From Theobroma cacao (Eukaryota; Streptophyta; Magnoliopsida; Malvales; Malvaceae): a stretch of DNA of 64,000 bases. The stretch lies in NCBI RefSeq assembly GCF_000208745.1, contig NC_030856.1, positions 8,997,285-9,061,284 of the forward strand. Reading direction: 5' to 3'. Every line of letters begins with the position of its first letter. The stretch's first letter is position 1. Under the pieces are notes generated by a model, which was given only the letters and a program-made list of their open reading frames with translations, was not told where the DNA came from and did not search any database. Shown here piece after piece: positions 12,259 through 23,115 of this stretch. The translations under genes were made by a program, and so were the position numbers.

Positions 12259-12915
12259 CTAATTCCACATAATTGACCATTCAACATAAAATTCCCAATT
12301 CCATAACTCCATAATTGCTATCCCCTTTGGCTTCCAAGTTGTTGTTAAGCTTCTAGGTAGCCTTTTCACCAATTCATTTTCCGAAATGACTTTCCCAAGT
12401 TGCTTAAGCTTGTTGTCTATGTTTGTGAATTGATCATACATGGTGGTAATGTTTTCTCTAGGTTCCATCCTGAACATTTCATAATTATGAGTGAGAAATG
12501 TGATCTTGGATTCCTTGACTTGTGAAGTCCCATTATGGATGATACTTAACTTCTCCCAAATCTCTTTGGTGGTGGTGCATGCAAAGATTTTGTTGAACTC
12601 GATAGGGCTCAATGCACATTAAAGAGTGCTTATGGCTTTGAAATTTATTTGTACTCTCCTCATTTTAGCTTTTGTCCACTCACTTCTATCTTTGGGAGTT
12701 TTCACACCATTTACCAAAGTGGTCTTTATAGGGATGAAGGGACCATCGGTAATGATATCTTACATCTCATAATCACAAGTCTTAACATAAATGGACATCA
12801 TAGTACTTTAAAATTGGTAATTAGTTCCATCAAATAGAGTAAGCCTATTTGTGGATTGACCCTCAGCAACATTAGAGTTTTGAGCACCCATTGGACCTTC
12901 CTCTTTAGGATATTA
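12259..12915 (-). pseudogene. Copia gag remnant (UBN2-type), inverted
   Basis: On the - strand it starts next to the primer site at 12937-12948 and reads through a gag like that at 8817-10358 (MSPIEFNKIFACTTTKEIW, HNGTSQVKESKITFLTHNYE, MEPRENITTMYDQFTN). It breaks after GIAIMELW near 12300. Stops interrupt the part upstream of 12612. It belongs to the same element as the LTR at 12951-14352. Everything downstream of gag is missing. Confidence 0.8.
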
Positions 12916-12936
12916 AGCCTTAAAAATAAGAGTTAG

Positions 12937-12948
12937 GCTCTAATACCA
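12937..12948 (-). other. Primer-binding site of the inverted copia
   Basis: On the - strand, TGGTATTAGAGC lies two bases after the CCAACA end of the LTR. It is one base different from the usual initiator-Met-tRNA primer site. Confidence 0.8.
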
Positions 12949-12950
12949 CT

Positions 12951-14352
12951 TGTTGGTCCCAATGGAGTGCTAGAGGGCAGTGAATAGCATTTTTTAAAAA
13001 AATCTTAAAGAAACTCTTAAAGTTGAAAAACTTTTGAAGGATTTTGAAAAGGAGAGTTTAAAACTTGTTAAAGTGGAAAGACATTAAGTAACTAGAGAGT
13101 AAAAAGAAATGGACAAAAGACAAATATTTATAGTGGTTCAGTCCATTTCACTTACCACTACCTTGATCTTCCAATCAAGGATTTTCAACTCAATTCACTA
13201 AACTAGTAGAATTGGCAGCTTACACCAAGCTTTACAAGGTGAGCTTTTAACCCAAGCGTAAAACACTTACAAGATTCCCCAAGCTTTCTTAAGCTTAGTC
13301 AACCTTTTAGAGTATCTCTCACACTTTAAGTAAATAAAGAATACAGAGAAAATAGAGTACAATTGACTACCTAGCTAATCTAAGATGTACAAAGTTAAGC
13401 TCAAAGCTCTTTTACAAAGATAAGAGTGAAGCACAATAGAAAAGAGAACTCTAAGACACTTTTAAGCTCAATTCTTACTCTTGGATGGTTTTTTTCAACA
13501 TTTATGATTGCTTGGGACCTCTTTAATACATGGAGGGTGAATTCTAGCCATTAGGGAAAGGTTGGGTGAGATTTTCTTGCTTTTTCTTGTCCTTTTGCGA
13601 TACATTGGCTCCGGTTAACTAGCTTGTTTAATTGATTAAAATGAGTTTTAATCGATTAAAGTCTTTATGCACTCTCCCTTTTCTTCATGTTAATTGATTA
13701 ATCTTGACCTTAAGTGATTAAAACTTCTTTGTATGCTCTTTAATTCGATTAATCTAATCTTTGATTAATTAAAGTTTTCTTATCAAATTTCTTTAAGTGG
13801 GACCCTCCAACGTTCATCTTGTAATCGATTAATCTTCTTTTTAACCAATTAAACTCTTTGTAAACCCTTGTTAATCAATTGAGCCTTATGTTAACTGATT
13901 AATATTCATTTTGGAGCTTAAGGTGCCTTTTGTTGATACTTTAATCAATTAAACCCTATGGTTAATCAATTAAAGTGTTCCATGAAGCTTTAAATCCTTT
14001 TCCAAGCTTGTTAATCAATTAAACCTTGGTGTTAATCGATTAAACTTGTTCCTTAAGTCCTAATATCTCTTCAAGTACTTCTTTAATCGATTAATTCTTG
14101 TGTTCTTTGAAGTTCTAAACTTTTTTTCCAAGCTAGATTAATTGATTAAAGTGATATGTTAATCGATTAAACTTCACAAAATGCCCTCTAACGTGCTTGT
14201 ATCACTTTCTTTGAACTTGAAACTTATCCTAGGGAATTTGAGATGTAAGATATACAATAAAATACCAATTTACCCTTGCACACTCAAGTAATGTAGTTAG
14301 ACTTAAAGAATCAGGAATGTTTTGTTATAATAAAAAACATATGAGGTCAACA
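12951..14352 (-). repeat. 5' LTR of the inverted copia element (1402 bp)
   Basis: On the - strand it runs from TGTTGACCTCATATG (14352) to GGGACCAACA (12951), giving TG...CA ends and an AACAAAACA box near the start. The U5 end matches the 3' end of LTR 7575-8758 and the fragment at 14951-15232. It contains the large TTAATCGATTAA palindrome array. The left part of the element is gag only. The far boundary is inferred from the TGTTGA start and is less certain than the primer-site side. Confidence 0.7.
13613..14175. repeat. Array of TTAATCGATTAA palindromes in copia LTR
   Basis: About 17 sites related to TTAATCGATTAA occur in ~560 bp. Perfect sites lie for example at ~13655, ~14033 and ~14159. 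Most others are TTAATTGATTAA or TTAATCAATTAA, i.e. the central CG changed to TG or CA. Sites tend to occur in pairs 10-20 bp apart, separated by 30-50 bp. No coding potential is present. Confidence 0.85.
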
Positions 14353-14950
14353 TTGGCACGTTGAAAAATTTTGTTTATAATCTTGGTATTGTGTCCATAA
14401 TATTTACAACCAAAAATGAAAAAATAAGAGTAGGATGGAGTTTTTTGGAATAAAATCTCTTATGAGGATTGACCATGTAAACTTTGATGAGAGTTCGATT
14501 AATTAAATAAGCAATATTAAGAACAAACTCCCTTCAAATTTTGTTTTTTTTTTTTTACAAAAAAGGTTTGCTTGAAATCTAAGAGCATAAGAAACATTAA
14601 GAATATGATGATGTTTACGCTTAACCGCACCATTATAACATGGTGTATGAACATAACTATGCAGATGAATGACACCAAATGAATTAAGAAAAAATTCAAG
14701 CATTATGATTAAAAATTTTTGTACCATTATCAATGTGTATGAAATGCATAGTAGCATTAAATTAAGTTTGAAATATTGCAAAGAAATGCTTAATGTAAGA
14801 CAAAGTTTGAGATTACAAAAGCTTTGATCCAGCCAACTAATCCTTTATTGTTAATCTGTCATTTTATGACATTTGATGTACTTGTATAAATTTTTGTGGT
14901 TAATATCTCTCTTCAACATGTTTTATTCTCACAATAATTTGGAATGTTAT
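14353..14950 (-). pseudogene. Copia integrase remnant (different family), inverted
   Basis: The - strand reads, with frameshifts, an integrase core: a FNATMHFIHIDNGTKIF-like second-aspartate region (~14740), then GVIHLHSYVHTPCYNGAVK, HHHILNVSYALRFQANLFCK, and an LI.YLINRTP-like block (~14490). This is the copia order H-x-S-x-x-x-T-P-Q-N-G...ERKHRH. A run of T (14546-14558) disrupts the frame. A related scrap lies at 3940-4260. No LTR can be assigned. Confidence 0.7.
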
Positions 14951-15232
14951 GCCTTTTGGTCCTAATGGAATCCTAGAGGTGGGTGAATAGCACTTAAAAG
15001 ATATTTTGAAAGTAGGTCTTTGAGCTTTAGAAGTTTCTGTATAATTTAAAATGGACAGTTTAAAACTTGTTAAAGCTAAAAGGCACCAAGTAAAGATAAG
15101 GTAGATAGAATTGGATAAAACACAAATATTTATAGTGGTTTTGTCCCCGTGACCTGCATCTAATACCTTGATTTTCCCAATAAAAGATTTTCAACCCAAC
15201 TTCACTAAGCTACTGGAATTAACAACTGCCAC
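14951..15232 (-). repeat. Copia LTR fragment (U5 side)
   Basis: Begins TTTGGTCCTAATGGAATCCTAGAGGTGGGTGAATAGC and aligns with 12953-13220, including the shared ACAAATATTTATAGTGGTT segment. The rest of the LTR is missing, as is the terminal TGTTGG. It abuts the third copia pol at ~15235. Confidence 0.65.
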
Positions 15233-15234
15233 CA

Positions 15235-17340
15235 TGCACTTTTATCTGCATATCACATTCTAAATAAAGTTCCTCATGAATGATTAGACAAAACTCTGTA
15301 TGAACTATGGAAAATGACAAAACCCAATTTAAATTATTTAAGAATGTGGAAGTCTTTGGCAAAAGTTAAAATTCTAGAAATTAAAAAGAAGAAACTGGGA
15401 CTTAAAATTATTGATTGAGCTCTTATGGGTTAGTCCCAAGATAGTGTCATTTGTAAGATTTTAGAAATAAAATATAACATTATTGATATAAGTGTCAACA
15501 TTGTCATAGAATTGAGATATGTTGTATTTTTTTATGGTATTTTACCCTTGAAAAATAAGGTGAATAAATCAATATCTTTTGATTTCATTCTAATTTCAGT
15601 TGAGCAAGAGGAAAAAGATATGATCAATATGGTAAGTCCTAAAAGAAGCAAAAGAACAAAAGTAGAGAAAAAAATTGGAAATGATTTTTGTACCTGTCTA
15701 ATAGAATATGATCCTTGAACATACAAGGAGGCCACATCATCTGTAGACTCTACTTTTTGGAAAGATGCCATAAATGTTGAAATGGAATCTTTAATAAATA
15801 ATGAAATTTGGGTTTTGACCAAATTACGTAAGGGGTGTAAACTTATTAGTTGTAAGTGCATGTTTAAAAAGAAACTTTAAGCAGATGGGTCATAAAAAAA
15901 TTAAAGGCAAGATTAATTGCAAAAAGTTATTCCTAAAAGGAAGGGTTTGACCATTTCTACATTTATTGTCTAGTAACAAAAATGATAATAATTCAAGTGC
16001 TTATAGCTTAGGCATCCATATATAAGTTGGAGATCCATCAAATAGACATTAAAACCGCCTTTCTAAATGGTGAGTTAGAAGAAAAAATATATATGGAACA
16101 ATTGGAGGGATTTGTCATAGCTGGCCAAAAGTATAAGTTTGTAAACTAATGATATCTTGATATGGATTGAAGCAAACCCCAAAACAATGGCATGAGAAAT
16201 TTGATTAAGTCATCTTATCAAATGAATTTTCGATGAACAACTTTGATAAATGTGTTTATATTAAAATTACTAACTTTGGGTATGTCATATTATGTTTGTA
16301 TGTCATTGATATTTTCATCTTCAATAGCAATTTGAGTATTATTAAAGAAACCAAATATTTCTTATCGAATAACTCTGACATGAAAGATTTAGGAAAGGCA
16401 GATGTTGTTTTGGGAATTAGGTTTTTATGAAGTCTTACAGGTATTACAATTACACTGGCACATTCTATTGAGAAAATATTGAAGAAATTCAATAAATATG
16501 ATGATTGTAAACTTATGAGTACGACTTATGATCCAAATGTGAAAACTAAGGAAAAATGTCAGAGAGCCTATTTTTCAATTGTTGTACTCTCAAATTATTG
16601 GTACACTCATGTATCTCTCAAATGATACATGATCAGATATAGTACAAGTAGTGAAAAGGTTAAGTAGATATACTAGTAATCCTAATATAAATCATTGAAC
16701 GATATTGAAAAGGATATTGAGATTTCTAAAGGATACCATATCATTGGGTTATTCCACTATGCTCGAAGGCTACAACAATGTAAACTGGATCTTTGATTCA
16801 AATGAAACTTTAGCAACCACAAGATTGTTTTCACATTAGGTGGAGCTGTTGTTACGTGGATATCTTCCAAGTAAACATGCATTTCTCGATCGTCCATGGA
16901 ATTCGAGATGATAGCCCTAGATGCAAAGACACAACAAGTAGAATGGCTTAAACATTTATCAATAGATATTCTAATTATTGAAAAACCAATTCATACAATC
17001 TGCCTTCATTGTGATAATCAAGCAACTATTGCAAAATGTAAACAACAGAACTCAAATGAGCAAAAGAGACATTTATTTTGAGGTAGAAAATAATTATGAG
17101 TTTAATTAAAAATGGAGTAATCACGTTGGATTACATTCCTTCTTTGAAGAGTGTTGTGTTATGGGTTCGTTAACAAAAGGACTAGTTAGAAAGCAAGTCA
17201 TTGAATATTCAAAAGGAGTGGGACTAGAGCCCAAAAATTAGAAATTACTAACAGTGGTAACCTAACCTTTTTGATTGAAGATCCTAAGATAAAGGTTCAA
17301 TACAGTAAAAACAAGTTTTTTAGTGATTGAAAAATTACCA
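15235..17340 (+). pseudogene. Third copia pol remnant (integrase end, RT, RNase H)
   Basis: + strand copia pol of yet another family. Recognisable pieces: the C-terminal integrase/linker (LRMWKSLAKVKILEIKKKKL, ~15330), the RT start SSVDSTFWKDAINVEMESL (~15738), HQIDIKTAFLNGELEE-like (~16040), an RT active-site region reading LCLYVIDIFIFNSN (~16290) where the usual YVDD is YVID, MKDLGKADVVLGIRFL (~16380), RNase H (EFEMIALDAKTQQVEWLKHL, ~16897), and a KGLVRKQVIEYSKGVGLEP-like end (~17170). Many stops; it is inactive. Sequence similar in style continues at 19827-20120 after the inserted LTR at 17345-19821. Confidence 0.85.
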
Positions 17341-17954
17341 TCTTTGTCACAACCTAAATTCTGGGCCATAATCGGTGCATTGGCCCAATGGACGAGTCCA
17401 CTAAGCCCAAGCAAGCCTATTAATATGACCTGTTCATCATTCCATCAAAAGTTTCTACGTCACATTCCATAACTTGGAATCAAAATAATATTATGCATTG
17501 CCAACTCATAGTGGCATACCAATCAAAGTATACATATATTGTCTAAACATATAATTTAATAATTTACATTGGTTTGTCTATATACAACAAAAGAGTACTC
17601 GACTTCCAACGGAGAGACTCAGGCAAAGGTACAACTGTTGAATGTCGAGGCACTTACCAAGAGTCGAATCTATGAGGACACCTCGATCTAGTTACCAACT
17701 GCCTTTTGATCTGAAAACATGAAGTTGAAAATGATGAGTGTAAACCCACTGAATGAACATAAGAAGGGAACAAGCAAACGGGAAGGAAAGTTTAAAGAAA
17801 TCATGATGCATTTATTTTCAAAACAATGCAATTTAGTTCCATTCTTATTAAAACCCCTCATTAAACTTTTAAATGGTTAATCACTTGAAAATGATGAATC
17901 CATATATAACAAAGAAGTTGAAAAATGAAAGCTTAAGTGATATACAAGCAAGAA

Positions 17955-18400
17955 TGCTTTTCCGCTGCAGCGAAGTTCGGCTCAAATTATTAACGAGACG
18001 AGGGTTTCTCTCTAAACCCCTCATTTTCGACTTAGTCAATTAATTCCTTGATGTTGGAAGTCAATGATCCACTATGGTATTAAAGGGGTGGAAAATATGG
18101 CAAAATTCATCAAGGTAGTCAAGTGGGATAGAAAGTTTCTCGCTGCAGCGAGATTCATTCTCACTACAACGAAATTCAAGTGGCCAAAACAGAAAGTTTC
18201 TCACTACAGCGAGAATCCATTCTCATTGTAGCGAGTTTCGAGAGCCAAAACAAAAAGTTTCTTGCTGTAGCGAGAAGCTCTAGCAAATTTCTCGCTGCAG
18301 CGAGAATGCATTCTCACTACAGCGAGAACCAGGTCAGGCAAACCCCTCAAACCCGAGAGTTTCTCACGCAACAAGAATGAATGTTGCTGCAGTGAGAAAC
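17955..18400. repeat. Array of TCTCGCTGCAGCGAGA palindromes in gypsy LTR
   Basis: About 11 sites. The best (18138-18151, ~18291-18306) are perfect or near-perfect 14-16-bp palindromes around CTGCAG. Decayed sites read CTACAG or CTGTAG at the centre, and TCAC.. or ..GTGAG at the arms. Adjacent sites alternate between the contexts AAAGTTTCTCGC and CATTCTCAC. The small frames at 18180-18416 on both strands are by-products of this repeat, not genes. Confidence 0.85.
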
Positions 18401-18567
18401 AGGACACCAATAACAAGTTGTCTTTCCCTCAAGAAAAGGCCATTTAACTACAAAGACAAAATCAACCTGAACATGTTTTAGAAATTTTCTAAAGATCAAC
18501 ATGTAAGATTCACATGTACCAAACCATATACCATACTCATGAACTTTCTATAACATACATATCTATG

Positions 18568-18570
<3 letters not shown>

Positions 18571-18598
<28 letters not shown>
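18571..18598. repeat. (TA)n microsatellite
   Basis: About 14 TA units inside the gypsy-type LTR. A TA tract occupies the equivalent position in the 51382-52758 copy (~51649-51668). Confidence 0.9.
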
Positions 18599-18629
18599 CC
18601 ATCATCATGCACACCCTCCCATCATCATC

Positions 18630-18760
18630 AGCTCATATGCACTCCCCACTAGCACATGGTTGGGTCATCATCGGCTTATACGCACTCCTACTCGCACATA
18701 GTTAGGTCAGCATCGGCTTATGCGCACTCTCACTTGCACATAGCCGGGTCAATATTATTA
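18630..18760. repeat. ~43-bp minisatellite (3 units) in gypsy LTR
   Basis: Three imperfect units of the type TATGCGCACTC...CGCACATAG, GGGTCATCATCGGCT. The 51382-52758 LTR has a tandem repeat at the corresponding place with a longer unit of ~62 bp sharing GCATATGC and GTGGG words. Confidence 0.7.
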
Positions 18761-19826
18761 CACAACATATATATACATATATCAACATAATGTAGTACAA
18801 GAATCCATAACAGCCACATGTTACATATAGAGACAAGTTATCAAAGACTTGTTCCCAAGGCACCTTTTTTTAAGAAAAGTTGGATAAAATCATTCAAAGG
18901 TTCTGTGCAAATACATCCACATTCCCAAAACAAATTTTGAAATTTAAGTTCACTTATCGGTACTTTGTTGAACCTTTAGTGGCCTCCAATTTCCCTAATG
19001 GTCCAAATGGGGCGATGGGGCTTCGTTGGAACCTATTATCACATTAGCATCACCATTAAATCAATTCACATACTTATAAATTCTAAAAGCTTTCTCTTAG
19101 CTAGCTTTCAATTGCCATTTAAGTGGCTATCTATGTTCACTATCCTAATCACTCTAAAATGAATGAACAACCTAAACTACTAGACATTCACAAGTCTAAG
19201 CACTAATCATTCTCAATACTAAAATCAATTCTAATTCACTACTCACCTTGGTAGCTTTGAAATTGAAATTCTTCCAAAAACTTTCAAGCTATTATTTGAA
19301 GTTCCCTCTTTCTTTCTCTAAAACACCTAGCTAGTGAGAGAAAGTATGGAAGTAAGATTTTTCAAGGGTTTTAAAGTATTGAAGAAGTTGCTAGAGAATG
19401 TGAGAAGAAGCTGTTAGAAGCTGATAGTTATAGCTCATGCTTATCCATTCCTTTTAAATTACGAAAATGCCCTTAAAAAGTTAGCTTATTCTCCTCCAAT
19501 CCTTTGTGCAATCTTTTTACTCCTTTGACACCAAGACAAGGTCCATAATAGTCTAAAGGTACTCGAGTTCCCAAAACTTAAAATTTTTTACTCAGGGTGT
19601 AAAATGACCATTTTGCCCATATTGTGAAAATTATTGTCACTTCCAGTTTTCTTCGTGTTTTCATCATTATACATCATTTATTCAGTTTTTATGCCCACTA
19701 GACCTTAAAATATTAGAAAACCTTCTTCTGGAAGCTTATTAGAGGAAATGACAAAATTACCCTTAATCCATGTTATTGCATCTACTTCTAACTATGAGTC
19801 TATTGAGGTCAAGGTCTCACAATTTT

Positions 19827-20120
19827 TTAAGAGTTTTATAGTCTCACCATGATTTTATGGTACTTAATGTAGCAGTTAGGAAGAGCACATGCTCTAAATA
19901 AGTTCTTAGCAAATTATGCAAGATATGCTTTTATTACAGATGCCCTTGAAGAACTCACCTATTTAAGTGTGGTTATGAGGTTGCAACCTATGAGATTAAG
20001 CTTTTCTCTAGAGCACTCAAGAAGCAAGATATGAGCACAAGGTCGTTAAAGTGTGACCTCGTTTAAAACTCCATAAAAATCTTGTATAATGTGTATGATG
20101 AATTGGTGAAAAAGGATGTA
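19827..20120 (+). other. Probable 3' tail of the third copia element
   Basis: Once the LTR at 17345-19821 is removed, this follows directly on the copia pol at 15235-17340. No domain is readable. It may be the untranslated region or the start of the 3' LTR of that element. The join to the next LTR copy (from ~20130) could not be fixed. Confidence 0.3.
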
Positions 20121-20129
20121 AGATTAGGT

Positions 20130-21436
20130 AGTACTTCTTTCATACATGTCTCGATATTTTAAGCATACTTCTCATTCTAAAAGTTCAATTGATGTGATTC
20201 TTAAGTCAATGGAAAGCTAAGAAACAAGGCTACAACATCCATGTTTACCACTTTGCCTAGTTTATCCTAGATCGAGGAGAAAATCATGTCACAAGTTGAT
20301 TGAGTGCTTTATAGCACATTGAAGACAGCAAATATGGTGCCGCAACACCAGAAAAAGTGAGGTCGCAATGCCAGAAGGAAGATGCAAAAAAAAAAAAATA
20401 CAGCAAAGGTAGCGCTGCACCGATATCTCGGACAAATTAATTTCGAACTTTACCAGACGTAAGCCTTGTTAAAGGCTATTTAAAGGCTCCTTTGGAGCAA
20501 TTAAAAAAAAGATTCAACTAAGGCTTCTATGAAGAAAAGTGGCCACCAAGCACCCAAGAAAGCAAGAAAGATTGTGAAAGCTTGAAGATTGAAGATCCAA
20601 CAAATCTTTAGTTTTCTATTCTTTTCTTTTCATCTTTGTTTTTCTTGAATTGTTATTATGGTTAAATTTCTTTGGATTAGGTTTATTATTCAGCATCAAA
20701 TAGATTTTTCTATTTAGGATAGCAATTGAACTTAACATGTAGTTTGGATTTTTAATTTATTTCTTGCTTATGATTAATGAAACACGAATTGTTTATTCCA
20801 ATCTTGTGTTTAATGCTTCTGATTGCCAGATCACCAATTAAATTAGTCTGAAACCTAAATGCAACTTGAAAAAGAGAGTTTAGTGTAGGCCATGGATGGA
20901 ATAGTATAAGTTCAAATTCACTTAGTTGATTGGGTAATTTGATTTGTTTATAGGATAGGAATATACCTATATGTCTTATGTAGCCAAGATTATAGCCTAA
21001 GCTTAATGAGTTTGTCTTTAATTCAATTTTCAAAGGAATATAATGAATTGGTTAAGATAAATATTTTATAAGAACATCAGAAAAGACTTATAAATAATTT
21101 GAAAACTCTAAATTAACAACTCAATCCATTCAGTAAGTCAAGAGAAAGAGACAAAATTCAGATGAAGTGTTGAAGGATATTGTAATCATGGGCTTGTTTA
21201 TTGATTAATATTTCTAGTTAAGATTTGCCATCAGCTTTTAGGTTTAGTTTAGCTCTTCTTTAGTTGTAGTTTTGCTTTTAGTTAATCATTTTATTTTGGT
21301 TGTTTGAATAAAATTAGGTTATGAAAATTTTAGTACTCGTCAGAAGTTAGTACAATTCTCTATGGGATTTGACACTCTATTTACTATTATATTACTTGTT
21401 ACTGATATGTACACTTGTATAATAAATCCGACAACA
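20130..21436. repeat. Second copy of the 745-2261 LTR family (5' end unclear)
   Basis: Matches 1020-2261 along its length: TGTTTACCACTTTGCCTAG (20258/1120), the ATTAAATT(G/A)...CTGAAACCTAA-like block (20837/1678), GGATAGGAATATACCTATATG (~20955/~1775) and the end TCTCTATGGGATTTGACACTC...CTTGTATAAT...CAACA (21357-21436). About 280 bases of the 5' part of the family are missing or unrecognisable. The end CAACA at 21436 is followed by ATTAC, but no matching left duplication was found. Confidence 0.65.
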
Positions 21437-22000
21437 ATTACTAAATGGCTGTTAAGCTGTCAATGTTAACTATAACTGTACAGTTCTTTTCCTCTCCATA
21501 GCCTGATTCTATGCCATCAAAAGTCTTTCGCTTATTATTATGACATACAAGCTATTTAGAGTTATTAAATTTGCTTTTCCAAAAAAAAAAAAAAATCAGA
21601 ACATGAAAACTTTATGGTGACATAATCACCTAAGTTTATTGCGTCAAGCATAAATGTGAACATAGTATAATAAATAGTCGCAAAGGAAAAAACTATCTAA
21701 GACGTCGTGCCCAATTGATGCTGGTTCTGCCTTGCATTTCTTTTGTTGTATTCTCTATTATCGGCCTTCACATTCTCTACTTAATTAATCCATAATATTT
21801 TACATATTTTGGAAGGATTTGCATTATGAATTAATGACTTATATACTATATGTATTGCATTTATCTCTCATTTTTCTATTTTTCTTAAACTATAATGAAA
21901 TTTATAGCAAAATATCTCTGCTATAAATAGCAAAAAAACTGCTTTTTTTTCATCCTTCGAAAACCCAAATCCCCAAAGTCTTGTTACCAATAAAACTTAC
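21437..22000. other. Intergenic, no gene seen
   Basis: AT-rich sequence between the retroelement nest and a MITE-like repeat. No coding frame, RNA gene or clear repeat was recognised. Confidence 0.5.
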
Positions 22001-22572
22001 TAAGTGCTTGTTTAATTAGGTTTTTTTTATCAATTTATTTATCTCTTAAAAACAGAATCTAGGCCAAATAAAAATTTGAAAAGCCTTTTTAAAAATAGCT
22101 TTTTTGTAAAGAACAAAATCTAAAACATTAGTTTCAGAACAAGCTCCAAGAGGAGCTTTCCTTTCTCTTTTTTTAAAAACATTTCAATTTTTCAAAAAAA
22201 TTTGTCTTTTTGTTCCAAAAAAGTCCACATCTATTAAAAATAATCCCAACATTACCCTCTTAAAAAATACCCCTCTCTCAATCCCAACATGCCAGCTTTT
22301 TATCTTTGCAAAAATTTCTTTTAAATAGATAAAAAATAAAGTTAATTTTTTTCATTGTAAATAAAAAATTCATGATTAATATAAAATTATTTATTAAATA
22401 CTTTTTATAGTAATTTTAACTAAAATTAGAACTTATATAAGTTAGTTTATCAAATAGCTTATTTATAAAAATAAATTTATCAAATAATTTTAACTTAATT
22501 TTAGAAACTATTATTTTTCATAATAACTTTTAAATTAAAAAACACCATACCAAACAATCTCTAAATGCACTT
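22001..22572. mobile_element. Possible MITE / small non-autonomous DNA element
   Basis: The left end (TAAGTGCTTGTTTAATTAGG, then a T run) and the right end (AAAAAACACCATACCAAACA ... AAATGCACTTGTAA) form an imperfect inverted repeat of the GTGC-TTGTTTGG type common in plant hAT-like MITEs. The interior is AT-rich and noncoding. The target duplication is not clear. Confidence 0.4.
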
Positions 22573-23115
22573 GTAATAAATCCCATTTGTATGGACTTTT
22601 ACGGGGAGTATGTGATTGCACTGGCCTTAATCGGGAATCGTGCACCTCACTTCTAATCCAGTATATAAGGGGTTAAGTTAAGCCCTATGTATGGCCAAAC
22701 TTTAGAATATGGTCCCATTTTTCTTCCCTTTGTTAACAGCTCTACAACGGTCTTTAAAATTGGGAAATTCCACGACCAATGAATCGGAAAAATAAAAGCA
22801 ATTCGCAATGGAATGGACATTCAAATACATTGAATGGAAATAGCCAAATAGTTCACATGACTAATAAGAATTGATATCTGCCATGGGAGAAAGCAGAACC
22901 AAAGAAAAAGCTGCAATTTCTACTTCACAGATGGCTAACATTTGGAGGAAAACACAAGGTCATGGAATTCAATAACTGGCATATGAATATTGTTGTCAAA
23001 TGCCACAAAACCATAGCAACAGTTTGTTATGATATTGGGTCCTCAAGGCCTACAAGCTTTTAGTTTCACTGTTCTGTGCTAGGTAATCTGGTGAGCAAAC
23101 ATATGATGCAGAAAT

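Larger units (their letters stand above)
17345..19821 (+). repeat. Gypsy-type LTR of the TGTCAC(G)ACC family (~2.5 kb)
   Basis: It begins TGTCACAACCTAAATTCTGG and probably ends AAGGTCTCACA. The flanks are ATCTT (17340-17344) and ATTTT (19822-19826), a 4/5 target duplication. It is homologous, in the opposite orientation, to 51382-52758 (whose - strand starts TGTCACGACCC). It contains the TCTCGCTGCAGCGAGA palindrome array, a TA microsatellite and a ~43-bp tandem repeat. No gag or pol was seen inside, so it is treated as a solo LTR. The left end is firm; the right end is inferred. Confidence 0.6.

Noticed and set aside
13613..14175. CRISPR-like regularly spaced repeats
   Set aside because: Repeats are only ~12 bp, degenerate and unevenly spaced; there are no cas genes, and the context is a plant LTR retrotransposon.
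18180..18416. Overlapping small frames on both strands with repeated SESQ/HSHYSE-like words
   Set aside because: They are translations of the CTGCAG palindrome array; a palindromic repeat is open on both strands by construction.
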